From the NCBI GenBank assembly GCA_963715045.1, contig CAVQRC010000038.1, forward strand, positions 124,001 to 188,000: a stretch of DNA of 64,000 nucleotides, read 5' to 3'. The DNA comes from CAVQRC01 sp963715045. GTDB lineage: Bacteria > Planctomycetota > Planctomycetia > Pirellulales > Lacipirellulaceae. The notes under the pieces are model-generated. The model ran no database searches. It saw nothing but the letters and a program-made list of their open reading frames with translations, and had not been told where the DNA came from. Numbering within the stretch: position 1 is the stretch's first letter; each line of letters starts with the position of its first letter. Positions 18,910-27,365 of the stretch are shown in pieces. Position numbers and translations under genes: made by a program.

Positions 18910-18937
18910 CTGTGGCTCGGTATCTGTGGCTCGGTAT
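18910..18937. repeat. 14-bp tandem duplication
   Basis: The unit ctgtggctcggtat occurs twice in a row in the rpsQ-rplN spacer, with no mismatch. It is one of six short tandem arrays found in gene spacers of this window. Confidence 0.85.
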
Positions 18938-19018
18938 CTTGTTCCGGCATTGCCTCGAGCGGAAGTCGTGGTCCCCGTCGGGCCATAAGGCAGCTGGGGT
19001 TCTCGAAGCAGGTCGGGG

Positions 19019-19441
19019 TTATGAATGTTGTGGATCCTCGGTTCCGCCATCGCTGCTGGTCGTCGTCGTATTGTGTTCTTGATGGTCGCCGACCGCGGCG
19101 TCGGAGCCCCCTGCCGGCGGTGCCTCGCCTGCGGCGGTCTCCTCGCCTTCACTGGCGACGAGTTTGGAAGCTGCCCGCATTGCGGCCAAGTCGACCTGGC
19201 GACTCTCGGCGACCACACGGACCAGTTCCCACCGCTTCTTCTTGGAACGCGGCGGACACTCGACGATTTCTACCGTGTCGCCGAGTTTGGAAGCATTGTC
19301 TTCATCGTGCGCGTGGCACACCGTTCGCCGGCGAAGGAACTTGCCGTATTTCGGGTGCTTGACCAGGCGGGGAATCTCGACGCGGCGACTTTTGTCTGAG
19401 CGATCGCTGGTTACCAAGCCAATGAGCTGTTTCTTGGGCAT
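19019..19441 (-). CDS. rpsQ: 30S ribosomal protein S17, with long acidic tail
   Basis: 140 residues from the ATG at 19441 (MPKKQLIGLVTSD). The S17 core (KYGKFLRRRTVCHAHDE, LGDTVEIVECPPRSKKKRWELV) spans about 85 residues. About 50 extra residues follow, rich in Ala, Glu, Ser, Thr and Gly and ending GGTEDPQHS. Most S17 proteins stop near residue 85-90, so the tail is lineage-specific and its role unknown. Confidence 0.95.
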   Translation of the reverse strand: MPKKQLIGLVTSDRSDKSRRVEIPRLVKHPKYGKFLRRRTVCHAHDEDNASKLGDTVEIVECPPRSKKKRWELVRVVAESRQVDLAAMRAASKLVASEGEETAAGEAPPAGGSDAAVGDHQEHNTTTTSSDGGTEDPQHS

Positions 19442-19505
19442 GTATCGTAAAAGAGGGGTGATCGGGGCGAAGGCTTGAAGGGTGAAGCTTGTTTTGGAAT
19501 CGGCT

Positions 19506-19706
19506 TTAAGCAACTTCTGCGAGTTCACGTTCCCGCTGGATGGTTCTGATTCGGGCGATCGTGCGGCGATACTTGCGTAGTTCGCTGGGGGCATCGAGCC
19601 GCTCGGTCTGGGACTGGATCCGGAGGCGAAACAACGAGTGGCAGGCGTCTTTGAGCGTCAGCTCCAGTTGCTCGTTGCTCATTCCGCGAAGTTCGGCAGC
19701 GTGCAT
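19506..19706 (-). CDS. rpmC: 50S ribosomal protein L29
   Basis: 66 residues in the two-helix L29 pattern: ELRGMSNEQLELTLKDA, then LFRLRIQSQTERLDAPSELRK and RTIARIRTIQRERE. It lies near the exit of the peptide tunnel. Six G-rich heptads lie between its start and the rplP stop. Confidence 0.95.
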   Translation of the reverse strand: MHAAELRGMSNEQLELTLKDACHSLFRLRIQSQTERLDAPSELRKYRRTIARIRTIQRERELAEVA

Positions 19707-19711
19707 GGGGA

Positions 19712-19753
19712 GGGGTTGGGGGTCAGGGGTCGGGGGTCAGGGGTCAGGGGTTA
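19712..19753. repeat. G-rich heptad array, six units
   Basis: Six back-to-back heptads fit GGGGTYR: GGGGTTG, GGGGTCA, GGGGTCG, GGGGTCA, GGGGTCA, GGGGTTA. The last unit contains the complement of the rplP stop codon. The plus strand could form a G-quadruplex; the transcribed RNA is C-rich. Confidence 0.9.
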
Positions 19754-20168
19754 GGCTGGTCGGCGTTTGATGAGTCGTACGCGTACCGGCATTTTGTGAG
19801 CGAGGCGGGCGAAGCAGAGCTTGGCAGCATCTTCGGTCACTCCACTGAGTTCATACAACACGGTCCCCGGCTTGACGACCGCGGCCCAATACTCAGGCTC
19901 GCCTTTACCCTTCCCCATCCGCGTCTCGAGTGGGATCGAGGTGATCGGTTTCTGGGGAAAGATGCGGATGTACAAACGGCCTTCACCACGAATGTATTGC
20001 TGTGCCGCAATACGGCCGGCTTCGATCGTCGCGGCACTGATCCAGCCGCCTTGCATGGACTGCAAGCCGAACTCGCCGTAAGACGACCGTATTGCCTCGC
20101 GTGGCGTTACCTCTTATACGTCCTCTTTGACTTTTTCGATGCTTGACCCTCTTGGGCATCAGCGCCAT
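19751..20168 (-). CDS. rplP: 50S ribosomal protein L16, frameshifted
   Basis: The N-terminal frame starts at 20168 (MALMPKRVKHRKSQRGRI) or at the internal Met at 20159, and reaches NATRGNTV. The rest lies in another frame: YGEFGLQSMQGGWIS, AARRYI-like IAAQQYIRGEGRLYIRIFP and KMPVRVRLIKRRPA. Removing one base near 20080-20086 joins them into 138 residues, the normal length. L16 helps place tRNA in the A and P sites and is essential, so an intact gene is expected. The start lies inside the end of rpsC (stop at 20107), an overlap of 53-62 bases in a different frame. Confidence 0.9.
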
Positions 20169-20802
20169 CGGTCTCGTCTCCGAATTCGCCCTGGTTAATC
20201 CAAACTTGGACGCCAATGTGCCCCTGGGCAGTCTTGGCTTCCACAAATCCGTAATCGATGTTTGCTCTGAGCGTCGAGAGCGGCATCGATCCGGCGATCT
20301 GTTTCTCGCGGCGAGCCATCTCGGCACCGCCTAAACGTCCGGCCAACTGCACCTTGATGCCTTTGGCTCCTGCTTCCATGGAAGTCTCCAACGCCCGCTT
20401 CATCGTGCGGCGGAAGCTGGCCCGCTTGCTGAGTTGTTCCGCAATGTCTTCGGCGACCAGATGCGCGAACAACTCGGGGCGGGTGATCTCCTTGATTTGA
20501 ATATTGATCCGGCGACCCACGAGATTCTGCAGCTCGTCCTGCAATTGCTCGACCTGCTGTCCCTTGCGTCCGATGATCACACCCGGCCGGGCGCAGTGCA
20601 GAATTACCTTCACTTCGTCGCGCGTGCGTTCGATTTCGATCTTCGGGATGCCGGCGAACTTGTACTTCTTGCTCACGTAGTCGCGGATCTTGTGGTCCTC
20701 GAGCAGCAGGTCGGCGAATTCCTTTTTTGACGCGTACCAGCGACTCTTCCAATCGAGCATCACGCCCGTGCGGAAACCGATGGGGTTTACTTTTTGTCCC
20801 AT
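20107..20802 (-). CDS. rpsC: 30S ribosomal protein S3
   Basis: 231 residues from the ATG at 20802 (MGQKVNPIGFRTG), which follows the rplV stop by four bases; an ATG at 20820 would overlap rplV. KH domain: VILHCARPGVIIGRKGQQVE. The C-terminal end (GQASKKSKRTYKR) overlaps the start of rplP. Confidence 0.97.
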   Translation of the reverse strand: MGQKVNPIGFRTGVMLDWKSRWYASKKEFADLLLEDHKIRDYVSKKYKFAGIPKIEIERTRDEVKVILHCARPGVIIGRKGQQVEQLQDELQNLVGRRINIQIKEITRPELFAHLVAEDIAEQLSKRASFRRTMKRALETSMEAGAKGIKVQLAGRLGGAEMARREKQIAGSMPLSTLRANIDYGFVEAKTAQGHIGVQVWINQGEFGDETDGADAQEGQASKKSKRTYKR

Positions 20803-20806
20803 GCTT

Positions 20807-21133
20807 CTATCCGATCTCAACGTGAATGTGGGAGAACCGCTTTTTGATCACGTGGGCCATGCCGCGGGCTCGGGGCCGCACACGCTTGAACATCGGTCCG
20901 CCGTCGACCTGGGCCTCGGTGACCTTCAAGCGTGCCATGTTGGGGGCCCGCAGTTCCTCTGCGTTGCCCATCGCGCTCTTAAGAACTTTCTCAAGCAGAC
21001 GTGCGCCGCGATTGGGCTGGTATTGCAGGATTGCCAACGCTTCATCGACCCTCTTGCCGCGGATCAAGTCGGCCAGCGGCCGAACTTTGCGGGGGCTGAT
21101 GCGAGCCATCCTGTGCGATGCTTTGTATGCCAT
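20807..21133 (-). CDS. rplV: 50S ribosomal protein L22
   Basis: 108 residues with RMARISPRKVRPLADLIRG and the tunnel-lining loop ending RPRARGMAHVIKKRFSH. Lies eight bases after rpsS and four before rpsC. Confidence 0.97.
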   Translation of the reverse strand: MAYKASHRMARISPRKVRPLADLIRGKRVDEALAILQYQPNRGARLLEKVLKSAMGNAEELRAPNMARLKVTEAQVDGGPMFKRVRPRARGMAHVIKKRFSHIHVEIG

Positions 21134-21141
21134 CGGATCCT

Positions 21142-21411
21142 CTACTTCTTGCCTTTGCCGCCATGGCCCCGGAAGCTGCGGGTGGGGGAGAACTCGCCGA
21201 GTTTATGCCCCACCATGTCTTCGGTGACAAACACCTTAAGGTGATGCCGTCCGTTATGGACCATGAACGTGTGTCCCACGAATTCGGGGATGATCGTGCA
21301 CGCCCGGGCCCAGGTTGTGATGGGTTGCTTGACGCCGGCTTCGTTCTGTTTTTCGACCTTGAGGTACAGCTTCGGGTCGACGAACGGGCCTTTCTTGAGA
21401 GAACGGCTCAT
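21142..21411 (-). CDS. rpsS: 30S ribosomal protein S19
   Basis: 89 residues with MSRSLKKGPFVDPKL, TWARACTIIPEFVGHTFMVH and HKLGEFSPTRSFRGHGG, the family signature. It forms part of the small-subunit head. Confidence 0.97.
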   Translation of the reverse strand: MSRSLKKGPFVDPKLYLKVEKQNEAGVKQPITTWARACTIIPEFVGHTFMVHNGRHHLKVFVTEDMVGHKLGEFSPTRSFRGHGGKGKK

Positions 21412-21470
21412 CAGGTAATATCTCGCTTAAATCGGCTCGTGTGCTGCTAAGCGGAAGAGGATGCGGCTGG

Positions 21471-21504
21471 ATCCGTCAGGACTCAGCATCCATCAGGACT
21501 CAGC
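21471..21504. repeat. 17-bp tandem duplication over the rplB stop
   Basis: The unit atcc(g/a)tcaggactcagc occurs twice in a row. The copy at 21488-21504 includes the complement of the rplB stop codon (21500-21502); the other lies just after the gene, in the rplB-rpsS spacer. Confidence 0.85.
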
Positions 21505-22375
21505 CCTTCTTCTTCTTGTTCTTGATCTTGAGTTGCCCGTAGCGTTTCGTCTTACGCCGTCGCACGATTGCCGCATTCGACGGTTTGCGTTTCTTGCGGG
21601 TCGGCCCCCCCTTGGCGCTCTTGCCGGCTGGGCTGACCGGGTGCCGTCCACCCTTGGTGCGACCCTCGCCACCACCATGGGGATGATCGACGGGGTTCAT
21701 CGCCGTGCCGCGGACGTGCGGACGGCGTCCCAGCCAACGCTTCCGGCCGGCCTTGCCCAGGACCACACCCATATGATCGCCGTTGCTCGTTTCGCCGACG
21801 GTCGCCCGGCAGGCTGACGGAATCCGGCGGATTTCGCCACTGGGCAGGGAAATCTGCGCCCAGTCGGCGTCGCGGGCCATCAGGGTGGCACTCGTGCCGG
21901 CACTGCGGCAGAGCGCACCTCCGCGGCCGGCCTGCAGTTCGACATTGTGAACCGTCGTACCCAGCGGCATCTTGGCCAAGGGAAGGCAGTTTCCGACCGT
22001 GGCTGCCGCGTCGGGACCGCTTTCTACCCTGCTTCCAGGTTCCAGGCCGTTGGGTGAGATAATATATCGTTTTTCGCCGTCGGCGTAGTGGAGCAGGGCG
22101 ATCCGGGCGGAGCGGTTGGGGTCGTACTGGATGGAATGCACGGTTGCCGGGATGCCATCCTTGTTGCGGCGGAAGTCAATCAGCCGGTACTGTTGTTTGT
22201 GCCCGCCGCCTCGGGAGCGGGCGGTGATCTTGCCCTGGTTGTTTCGCCCGCCGGTCTTTCGCTTGGGACGAAGCAGCGACTTCTCGGGCTTTGCTCCCGG
22301 TGTCAGCTCGGCGAAATCACTCACGGTCGCGTTGCGGCGTCCGGGCGTGGTCGGCTTGTATTTGCGGATTCCCAT
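21500..22375 (-). CDS. rplB: 50S ribosomal protein L2
   Basis: 291 residues, slightly longer than the common 270-280. It carries MGIRKYKPTTPGRRN, GGGHKQQYRLIDFRRNK and the peptidyl-transferase-centre motif NPVDHPHGGGEGRTKGG. The tail is Lys-rich (KNKKKKG). Confidence 0.97.
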   Translation of the reverse strand: MGIRKYKPTTPGRRNATVSDFAELTPGAKPEKSLLRPKRKTGGRNNQGKITARSRGGGHKQQYRLIDFRRNKDGIPATVHSIQYDPNRSARIALLHYADGEKRYIISPNGLEPGSRVESGPDAAATVGNCLPLAKMPLGTTVHNVELQAGRGGALCRSAGTSATLMARDADWAQISLPSGEIRRIPSACRATVGETSNGDHMGVVLGKAGRKRWLGRRPHVRGTAMNPVDHPHGGGEGRTKGGRHPVSPAGKSAKGGPTRKKRKPSNAAIVRRRKTKRYGQLKIKNKKKKG

Positions 22376-22435
22376 AGCGACTGTTTCGTAATTCGAGGTT
22401 CTCTAAGAGCCTTGATCTAGCAACCTAAGCCCTGA

Positions 22436-22750
22436 CTAGAAGAATTCGATGCGGTGTTCGGGGTCGAGGGTCACGATGGCCTTTTTCCAGTCCTTCGTAT
22501 ATCCGAACCTCGATCGCGTGCGGCGAGGCTTTCCCTTGCGGGTCTGGGTGCGAACTTTGAGGACCTTGACATCGAAGAGTTCTTCGACGGCGGTGCGGAC
22601 ATCATCTTTGGTGGCAAGTTTATTGATCTCGAAGGCGTAGGCGTTGTTGCGGGTCGCCTTATGCATACCCTTCTCGGTGACCAGCGGCCTGAGGATGACC
22701 TGGTAGGGTTCGAGCTTGAGCTTGGTGGTGATCGGGATATGCCTGGGCAT
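22436..22750 (-). CDS. rplW: 50S ribosomal protein L23
   Basis: 104 residues: LEPYQVILRPLVTEKGMH, then NAYAFEINKLATKDDVRTAV, with the basic loop RTQTRKGKPRRTRSRFG. L23 is the docking site at the tunnel exit for trigger factor and SRP. Confidence 0.96.
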   Translation of the reverse strand: MPRHIPITTKLKLEPYQVILRPLVTEKGMHKATRNNAYAFEINKLATKDDVRTAVEELFDVKVLKVRTQTRKGKPRRTRSRFGYTKDWKKAIVTLDPEHRIEFF

Positions 22751-22807
22751 GATCGGTTCCGGGCTGCGTGGCGATTCTCAGGTCTCAGCGATCGGAAAGG
22801 GGAGCAT

Positions 22808-23494
22808 TCAAGATGCTTCACCGACGGTCGCGGGTTCGCTGGAGGGGGTGGCGGGTGATGCTGGGTTGCCGGCGGCAGCGTTTCGCAACGTGTCAAAGGC
22901 GTCGGGAGTGAGGACGATCCGCCTGGCCAGCAGGATGTCGTGGGCATTGAACTCGGCGACAGGTCGAATCGTGACGCCGGGAATGTTGCGGCCGCTCTTG
23001 TAGCTGTTCTGGTCGTAGCCGTTGGTGCCCAGCAAGAGTCGCTGTCCGGCACAGCCGATGTTCTTGAGGAGCTTTGCCATCGCGCTGGTCTGCGGCGCTT
23101 CAAAGGCAAGCTTGTCGACGAGCACGAGTTGTTCGTCGCGGATCTTCGACGCGATTGCCATCCGCGTGGCAGTTTGCCGCGCTTTCCGATTCATGCTCTT
23201 GGAGTAGTCACGAGTGCGAAGCGCGAAAATGTGGCCGCCGCCTCGCCGGAGGCCGCTGCGGCGACTGCCGGCCCTGGCGTTTCCGGTGCCCTTCTGGCGA
23301 AAGAGCTTGCGGGTGGAGCCCTTGACCATGCCGCGGGACCGCGTCTGGTGGGATCCCTGGCGATCATTGGCCTGCACCATCACCACGGCCTGGTGGAGCA
23401 GATCCGTATTGATCCACTTGGCAAACTCGGCCGGATCGACCTCGTAGGTGCCGACCTGATTTCCGTCGCGGTCATGGATTGGAATACTGGCCAT
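22808..23494 (-). CDS. rplD: 50S ribosomal protein L4
   Basis: 228 residues. The tunnel loop is QGSHQTRSRGMVKGSTRKLF, followed by RQKGTGNARAGSRRSGLRRGGG. The last about 25 residues are an Ala/Pro/Ser/Glu tail. In some bacteria L4 represses the S10 operon; no matching leader is evident. Confidence 0.96.
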   Translation of the reverse strand: MASIPIHDRDGNQVGTYEVDPAEFAKWINTDLLHQAVVMVQANDRQGSHQTRSRGMVKGSTRKLFRQKGTGNARAGSRRSGLRRGGGHIFALRTRDYSKSMNRKARQTATRMAIASKIRDEQLVLVDKLAFEAPQTSAMAKLLKNIGCAGQRLLLGTNGYDQNSYKSGRNIPGVTIRPVAEFNAHDILLARRIVLTPDAFDTLRNAAAGNPASPATPSSEPATVGEAS

Positions 23495-23531
23495 CGCGTG
23501 TTCTTTCGCGTTCTCGACTACGTTTCAATTC

Positions 23532-23589
23532 GGTATTGGGCTGGGTCGGTATTGGGCTGGGTCGGTATTGGGCTGGGTCGGTATTGGGG
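23532..23589. repeat. 16-bp tandem repeat, 3.5 copies
   Basis: Three exact copies of ggtattgggctgggtc (23532-23579) are followed by a partial fourth. The array lies in the spacer between the rplC stop (23659) and the rplD start (23494). Confidence 0.9.
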
Positions 23590-23658
23590 GCTAGGCTGGG
23601 GCTGCGGCGTTGGCCGAAAAGCGGTCCCCGTTATCGGGGGCTTGATCCACGCGAGCTT

Positions 23659-24351
23659 TCAATTACCCAACTTGTTGGCTTGTTTGACGACGACATAACC
23701 GCCGTTGGGGCCGGGAACGGCCCCGCGGATGACGAGCAGGTTGTTTTCGGGGTCAATACGGATGACCTTCTGGTGGCGGACGGTGGTTTGCTTGCCACCG
23801 TAGCGACCGGGCATCTTCACCCCTTTGAACAGGCGGCTGGGATAAGCGGCGCAGCCCGTCCCGCCGAGGTGGCGGTGACACTTCTTGACGCCGTGAGATG
23901 CCCGCTGGCCAGAGAAGTTATGCCGCTTCATCGCTCCCGCGAAGCCACGACCTTTGCTCGTGGCGGTGACGTCGACCCGGCCGACTTCCTGGAATGCTTC
24001 GACGGTCACCTGGCCGCCAATTGTCAGATCGCCGGCGTCCCCGCGAATCTCGCGTACGAATCGCTTCGGTTCGCAGCCCGCCTTGGTGGTCGGCTCGAGA
24101 CCGGCGGCCGCCCGCTGCTTGGACCGCTTGCTGTCCAGATTGGCGACGTGGCCCCGCTCGCTGCGGCGTGCTCGTTTACGGCTCTTGTCAAGAAAGCCCA
24201 ACTGGACGGCTTCGTAACCGTCGCGATCGGTTGAGCGAATCTGCAGCACGTCGCACGGGCCAGCCTGGATCACCGTCACCGGCACGACTTGACCGTTCTC
24301 GTCGTAGATCTGTGTCATCCCGACCTTTCGGCCGAGTATCCCGATCGACAT
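23659..24351 (-). CDS. rplC: 50S ribosomal protein L3
   Basis: 230 residues with MSIGILGRKVGMTQIYDENG, the central TATSKGRGFAGAMKRHNF region, and KMPGRYGGKQTTVRHQKV. It is the first gene after a T-tract terminator that follows rpsJ, so it is probably the head of its own transcription unit. Confidence 0.97.
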   Translation of the reverse strand: MSIGILGRKVGMTQIYDENGQVVPVTVIQAGPCDVLQIRSTDRDGYEAVQLGFLDKSRKRARRSERGHVANLDSKRSKQRAAAGLEPTTKAGCEPKRFVREIRGDAGDLTIGGQVTVEAFQEVGRVDVTATSKGRGFAGAMKRHNFSGQRASHGVKKCHRHLGGTGCAAYPSRLFKGVKMPGRYGGKQTTVRHQKVIRIDPENNLLVIRGAVPGPNGGYVVVKQANKLGN

Positions 24352-24459
24352 GGGAGCAAACCTTGTTTTGAGCCGTCGACGCCCGGGAGCCGCCCAACCG
24401 CGTGGACGCTTACCCGCGCGACTTCCAGTGCATAGAACGCAAATACTCTTTGATGAAAT

Positions 24460-24490
24460 AAAAAAAGGAGACGTTCGAGCGATCGCCTCC
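24460..24490 (-). terminator. intrinsic terminator after rpsJ
   Basis: On the minus strand GGAGGCG (24490-24484) and CGTCTCC (24473-24467) pair as a 7-bp stem with one G-U pair and a 10-base loop, directly followed by seven T (24466-24460). It begins 15 bases after the rpsJ stop. It separates rpsJ from rplC, or acts as an attenuator. Confidence 0.7.
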
Positions 24491-24504
24491 CACGTGTACT
24501 CTCG

Positions 24505-24828
24505 CTATCCGGTCGTCGCCTTGATCTTGATGTCGACGCCGGCGGGCAGGCTGAGTTTGTTGAGTGCCTCGATCGTTTTGGCCGTTGCCTGAACGATGTC
24601 GATCAGCCGCTTATGAGTACGGATCTCGAATTGCTGGCGTGCCTTCTTGTTTACATGCGGACCCGAGAGCACGGTGTACCGCTCGATTCGCGTGGGTAGA
24701 GGAATCGGACCATGCACGATCGAATTGGTCCGTTTGGCCGTGTCAACGATCTCCGCCGCACTCTGGTCCAGGACCGAGTGGTCGTAGGCTTCCATCCGGA
24801 TCCGTATGATTTCCTCGGAGCCTGCCAC
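24505..24828 (-). CDS. rpsJ: 30S ribosomal protein S10
   Basis: 107 residues with IRIRMEAYDHSVLDQSA, GPIPLPTRIERYTVLSGPHV and QFEIRTHKRLIDI. It also acts with NusB in antitermination in other bacteria. It follows the EF-G gene by 108 bases and is followed at once by an intrinsic terminator, so it looks like the end of the str unit rather than the head of the S10 operon. Confidence 0.97.
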   Translation of the reverse strand: MAGSEEIIRIRMEAYDHSVLDQSAAEIVDTAKRTNSIVHGPIPLPTRIERYTVLSGPHVNKKARQQFEIRTHKRLIDIVQATAKTIEALNKLSLPAGVDIKIKATTG

Positions 24829-24936
24829 AGCCCTAACCTCAAGCGAAATAAAGGGTTAAATAAGAGATTGTGCCGCTCAGAAAGTGCGACGAACCAACGA
24901 TGTTAAGGCGTCGAATTCTGTGTGTCAATGCCGTCG

Positions 24937-27019
24937 CTAGAGAAAGCGTTGTAATTCTTCCGGCGGGGCCGGACCGTAGCGACTGGGTTCCATCGAGCAG
25001 CTCGCCCGACCCTGGCTCAGCGATCGCATGTCGCTGGAAAACCCGAACAGATTGGCCAGCGGCGCTTCCGCGTGAATGATCGTGTCGCGGCCCCGATTCT
25101 CGCTCTTGTGAATGATCGCGCGACGCTGTTGCAGGTCGCTGACAAAGTCGCCGAGGTGTTCTTCGGGCGTCGTGATTTCCAGTCGCATGATCGGTTCGAG
25201 CAGCACGGTGCCACCCTCGCGAAGGGCATTGTCGAACGCCTGGTTCGTGGCCGCCCGGAACGCCAGTTCGGTCGACTCGGTTTCGTGAACCTGGGCACCG
25301 AGGACCGTCGCTTTGAGCTGCATCAGCGGGAACCCGATGGTGCCTCCGCCCTCAGCCGAGGCCCGCAGTTCTTCCAGAATTACCTGGAGCATTTCAGGCG
25401 GAAGACCCGAGCCTGGCCGCGACGTGACGGTGACTGCTTCGTCTTGCCCGGTAGGTTCCACTCGAATCGTTACGGCTGCCGTGTGTTGCACCCCATTGAT
25501 CATGCGGTGGCACTCGCCCGTCACCTCGACTGCCTTGTCGATCGTTTCCCGGTAACTGACCCGCGGTTTGTGAACCTTGACATCGAGTTTGAAGTCCCGC
25601 TGCAACCGGTGCTGGATGACCTCGAGGTGCAACTCGCCCATTCCGCTGATCAGCGTCTGGCCGGTCTCCGCGTTCTCGCTGGCCCGAAACGTAGGATCCT
25701 GCCGCTTCATCATTTCGAGCGTGTCGGAAAGCTTCTTGCGGTCGGCCGAAGTCGCCGGCTCGATCGCCATCGAAAGCACCGTTTCCGGAAACGCAATTCG
25801 CTCAAGAATGATCGGGTGGCGGGTTTCACACAGAGTGTCGCCCGTGACGCTGTTTCGCAGGCCGATCACGCCGACGATGTCTCCCGCCGATACGGAATCG
25901 ACTTGCTGCCGGGAATCGGCTTGGATGTGCCACAGTTGCGGGACATTCTCCTTCTTGTCCTGCGTGGCATTCAGCACGCGGCTGCCGGCCTTGAGTTCGC
26001 CCGAGTAGACGCGTACGTAGCACAGGTCGCCATGTTTGTCGGACACGATCTTGAAAACCAGGCCGCAGAACGGTTCCTCCGGAGACGGCTTGCGGGAGAT
26101 TTTCGCGGGTTCGTCCTGATCCTTGCTTTTGGGGTCGATGCCGACGACCGGCGGTCGCTGGTCCGGGCTCGGCAGGTAGGCGGCGACGGCGTCGAGCAAG
26201 GGCTGGATCCCGACAAAATCAAGCGCCGAGCCGCACAGCACGGGCTGCAAATGTCCGCTCACCGTAGCGGCCCGCAGGACCTTGCGGATCAGTGCGGCTG
26301 GAATGGGTTCTTCACTGAGCGCGAGCGTCATCAGCTCGTCGTCGTAGTCGTACAGCGTTTCTAATAGTCGCGTCCGCCAGGTCGCGGCGAATCTCGGCCA
26401 GGTCTTCAGGGATCGGGCTCTTTTGATAAGACTTCCCTTGCGACTCGGAGTCCCAGGTGAGGAGTTGTTCTTCGATCAGGTCAAGGACCCCGCGAAACGC
26501 GCCGGCGAGGTGAGGTGGCCCGGCGCCGACGGGGATCTGGATGGCGACCGGATGGGCCCCGAGCCGTGATTCGATTTCTGCGAAGGCCGACTCGAAGTCG
26601 GCTCCCTCGCGATCCATCTTGTTGATGAATACGAGTCGCGGGACGTGATAGCGGTTGGCCTGCCGCCATACGGTTTCGCTCTGAGCTTCGACACCTTCGC
26701 GGGCGGAAAACACGACGACGGCGCCGTCGAGCACTCGCAGGCTGCGTTCGACCTCGGCCGTGAAGTCGACGTGCCCCGGCGTGTCGATCAGGTTGATCAG
26801 CACGTCCTCCCAGGGAAACGTGACGGCCGCCGAGTAGATCGTGATTCCGCGTTCCTGTTCTTCGGGATCGAAGTCGGTGGCGGTGGTTCCTTTGTCGACC
26901 TCTCCCATCTTGTGCTTCGTGCCGGTGTAGAACAGCATCCGCTCGGTAACGGTCGTTTTGCCGGCATCAATGTGGGCACAGATCCCGATATTGCGAAGAG
27001 TGGCGAGGTCGCGTGGCAT
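24937..27019 (-). CDS. fusA: elongation factor G, frameshifted
   Basis: GTP-driven translocase. Start at 27019 (MPRDLATLRNIG); residues encoded further upstream are not EF-G-like. G1 AHIDAGKTT, G3 DTPGHVDF and G4 NKMD are in the first frame, which runs to LADATI. The rest (ETLYDYDDELMTLALSEEP, then domains II-V with DNHGDLCY-like loops and a C-terminus SRYGPAPPEELQRFL) is in another frame. One extra base near 26362 joins them into about 694 residues, full length. Planctomycetes often have several EF-G paralogs, so loss might be tolerated, but location beside rpsG and rpsJ suggests the main copy. A terminator hairpin at 27298 isolates it from the upstream gene. Confidence 0.9.
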
Positions 27020-27297
27020 GGCAGGAAAAGGGGTACGCGGGGGAGCAGCGATGCACGTCGCTCCAAGGGGCAAACCGCCCAAGATAGCGAAACTACACCC
27101 GCCGCGGGAGGGATCCCCCGGTGGCCCCGTGAGTGCCCGGACGCAAACCAGGACTCTCTTCGATGGCGAAAGTCTCTGGAGGTGAATTGGAAGCGTTCAG
27201 CCAAGTTTCTGCAACGGATTGCTGAACGACATCTGTTCAGATCACGCCCGTATCGGGGCGGTTGAGATCTGGCTCTGCGACGGCGAATTGAACGCAG

Positions 27298-27332
27298 CCC
27301 CCAAAAAAAGACCCCTGGGGTCTTTTTGGGGG
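27298..27332. terminator. strong hairpin, bidirectional terminator candidate
   Basis: The arms are ccccc-aaaaaaa-gacccc (27298-27315) and ggggtc-ttttt-ggggg (27317-27332), pairing along GACCCC/GGGGTC, A/T and C/G blocks with a two-base length difference in the A/T block. It lies between the stop of the inserted exported gene (27366) and the EF-G start (27019). The remaining bases of this 346-base spacer probably hold the EF-G promoter and leader, which I could not place. Confidence 0.7.
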
Positions 27333-27365
27333 CTTGGGGTATCTGCGGGAGTTGTGTGTATGCGG

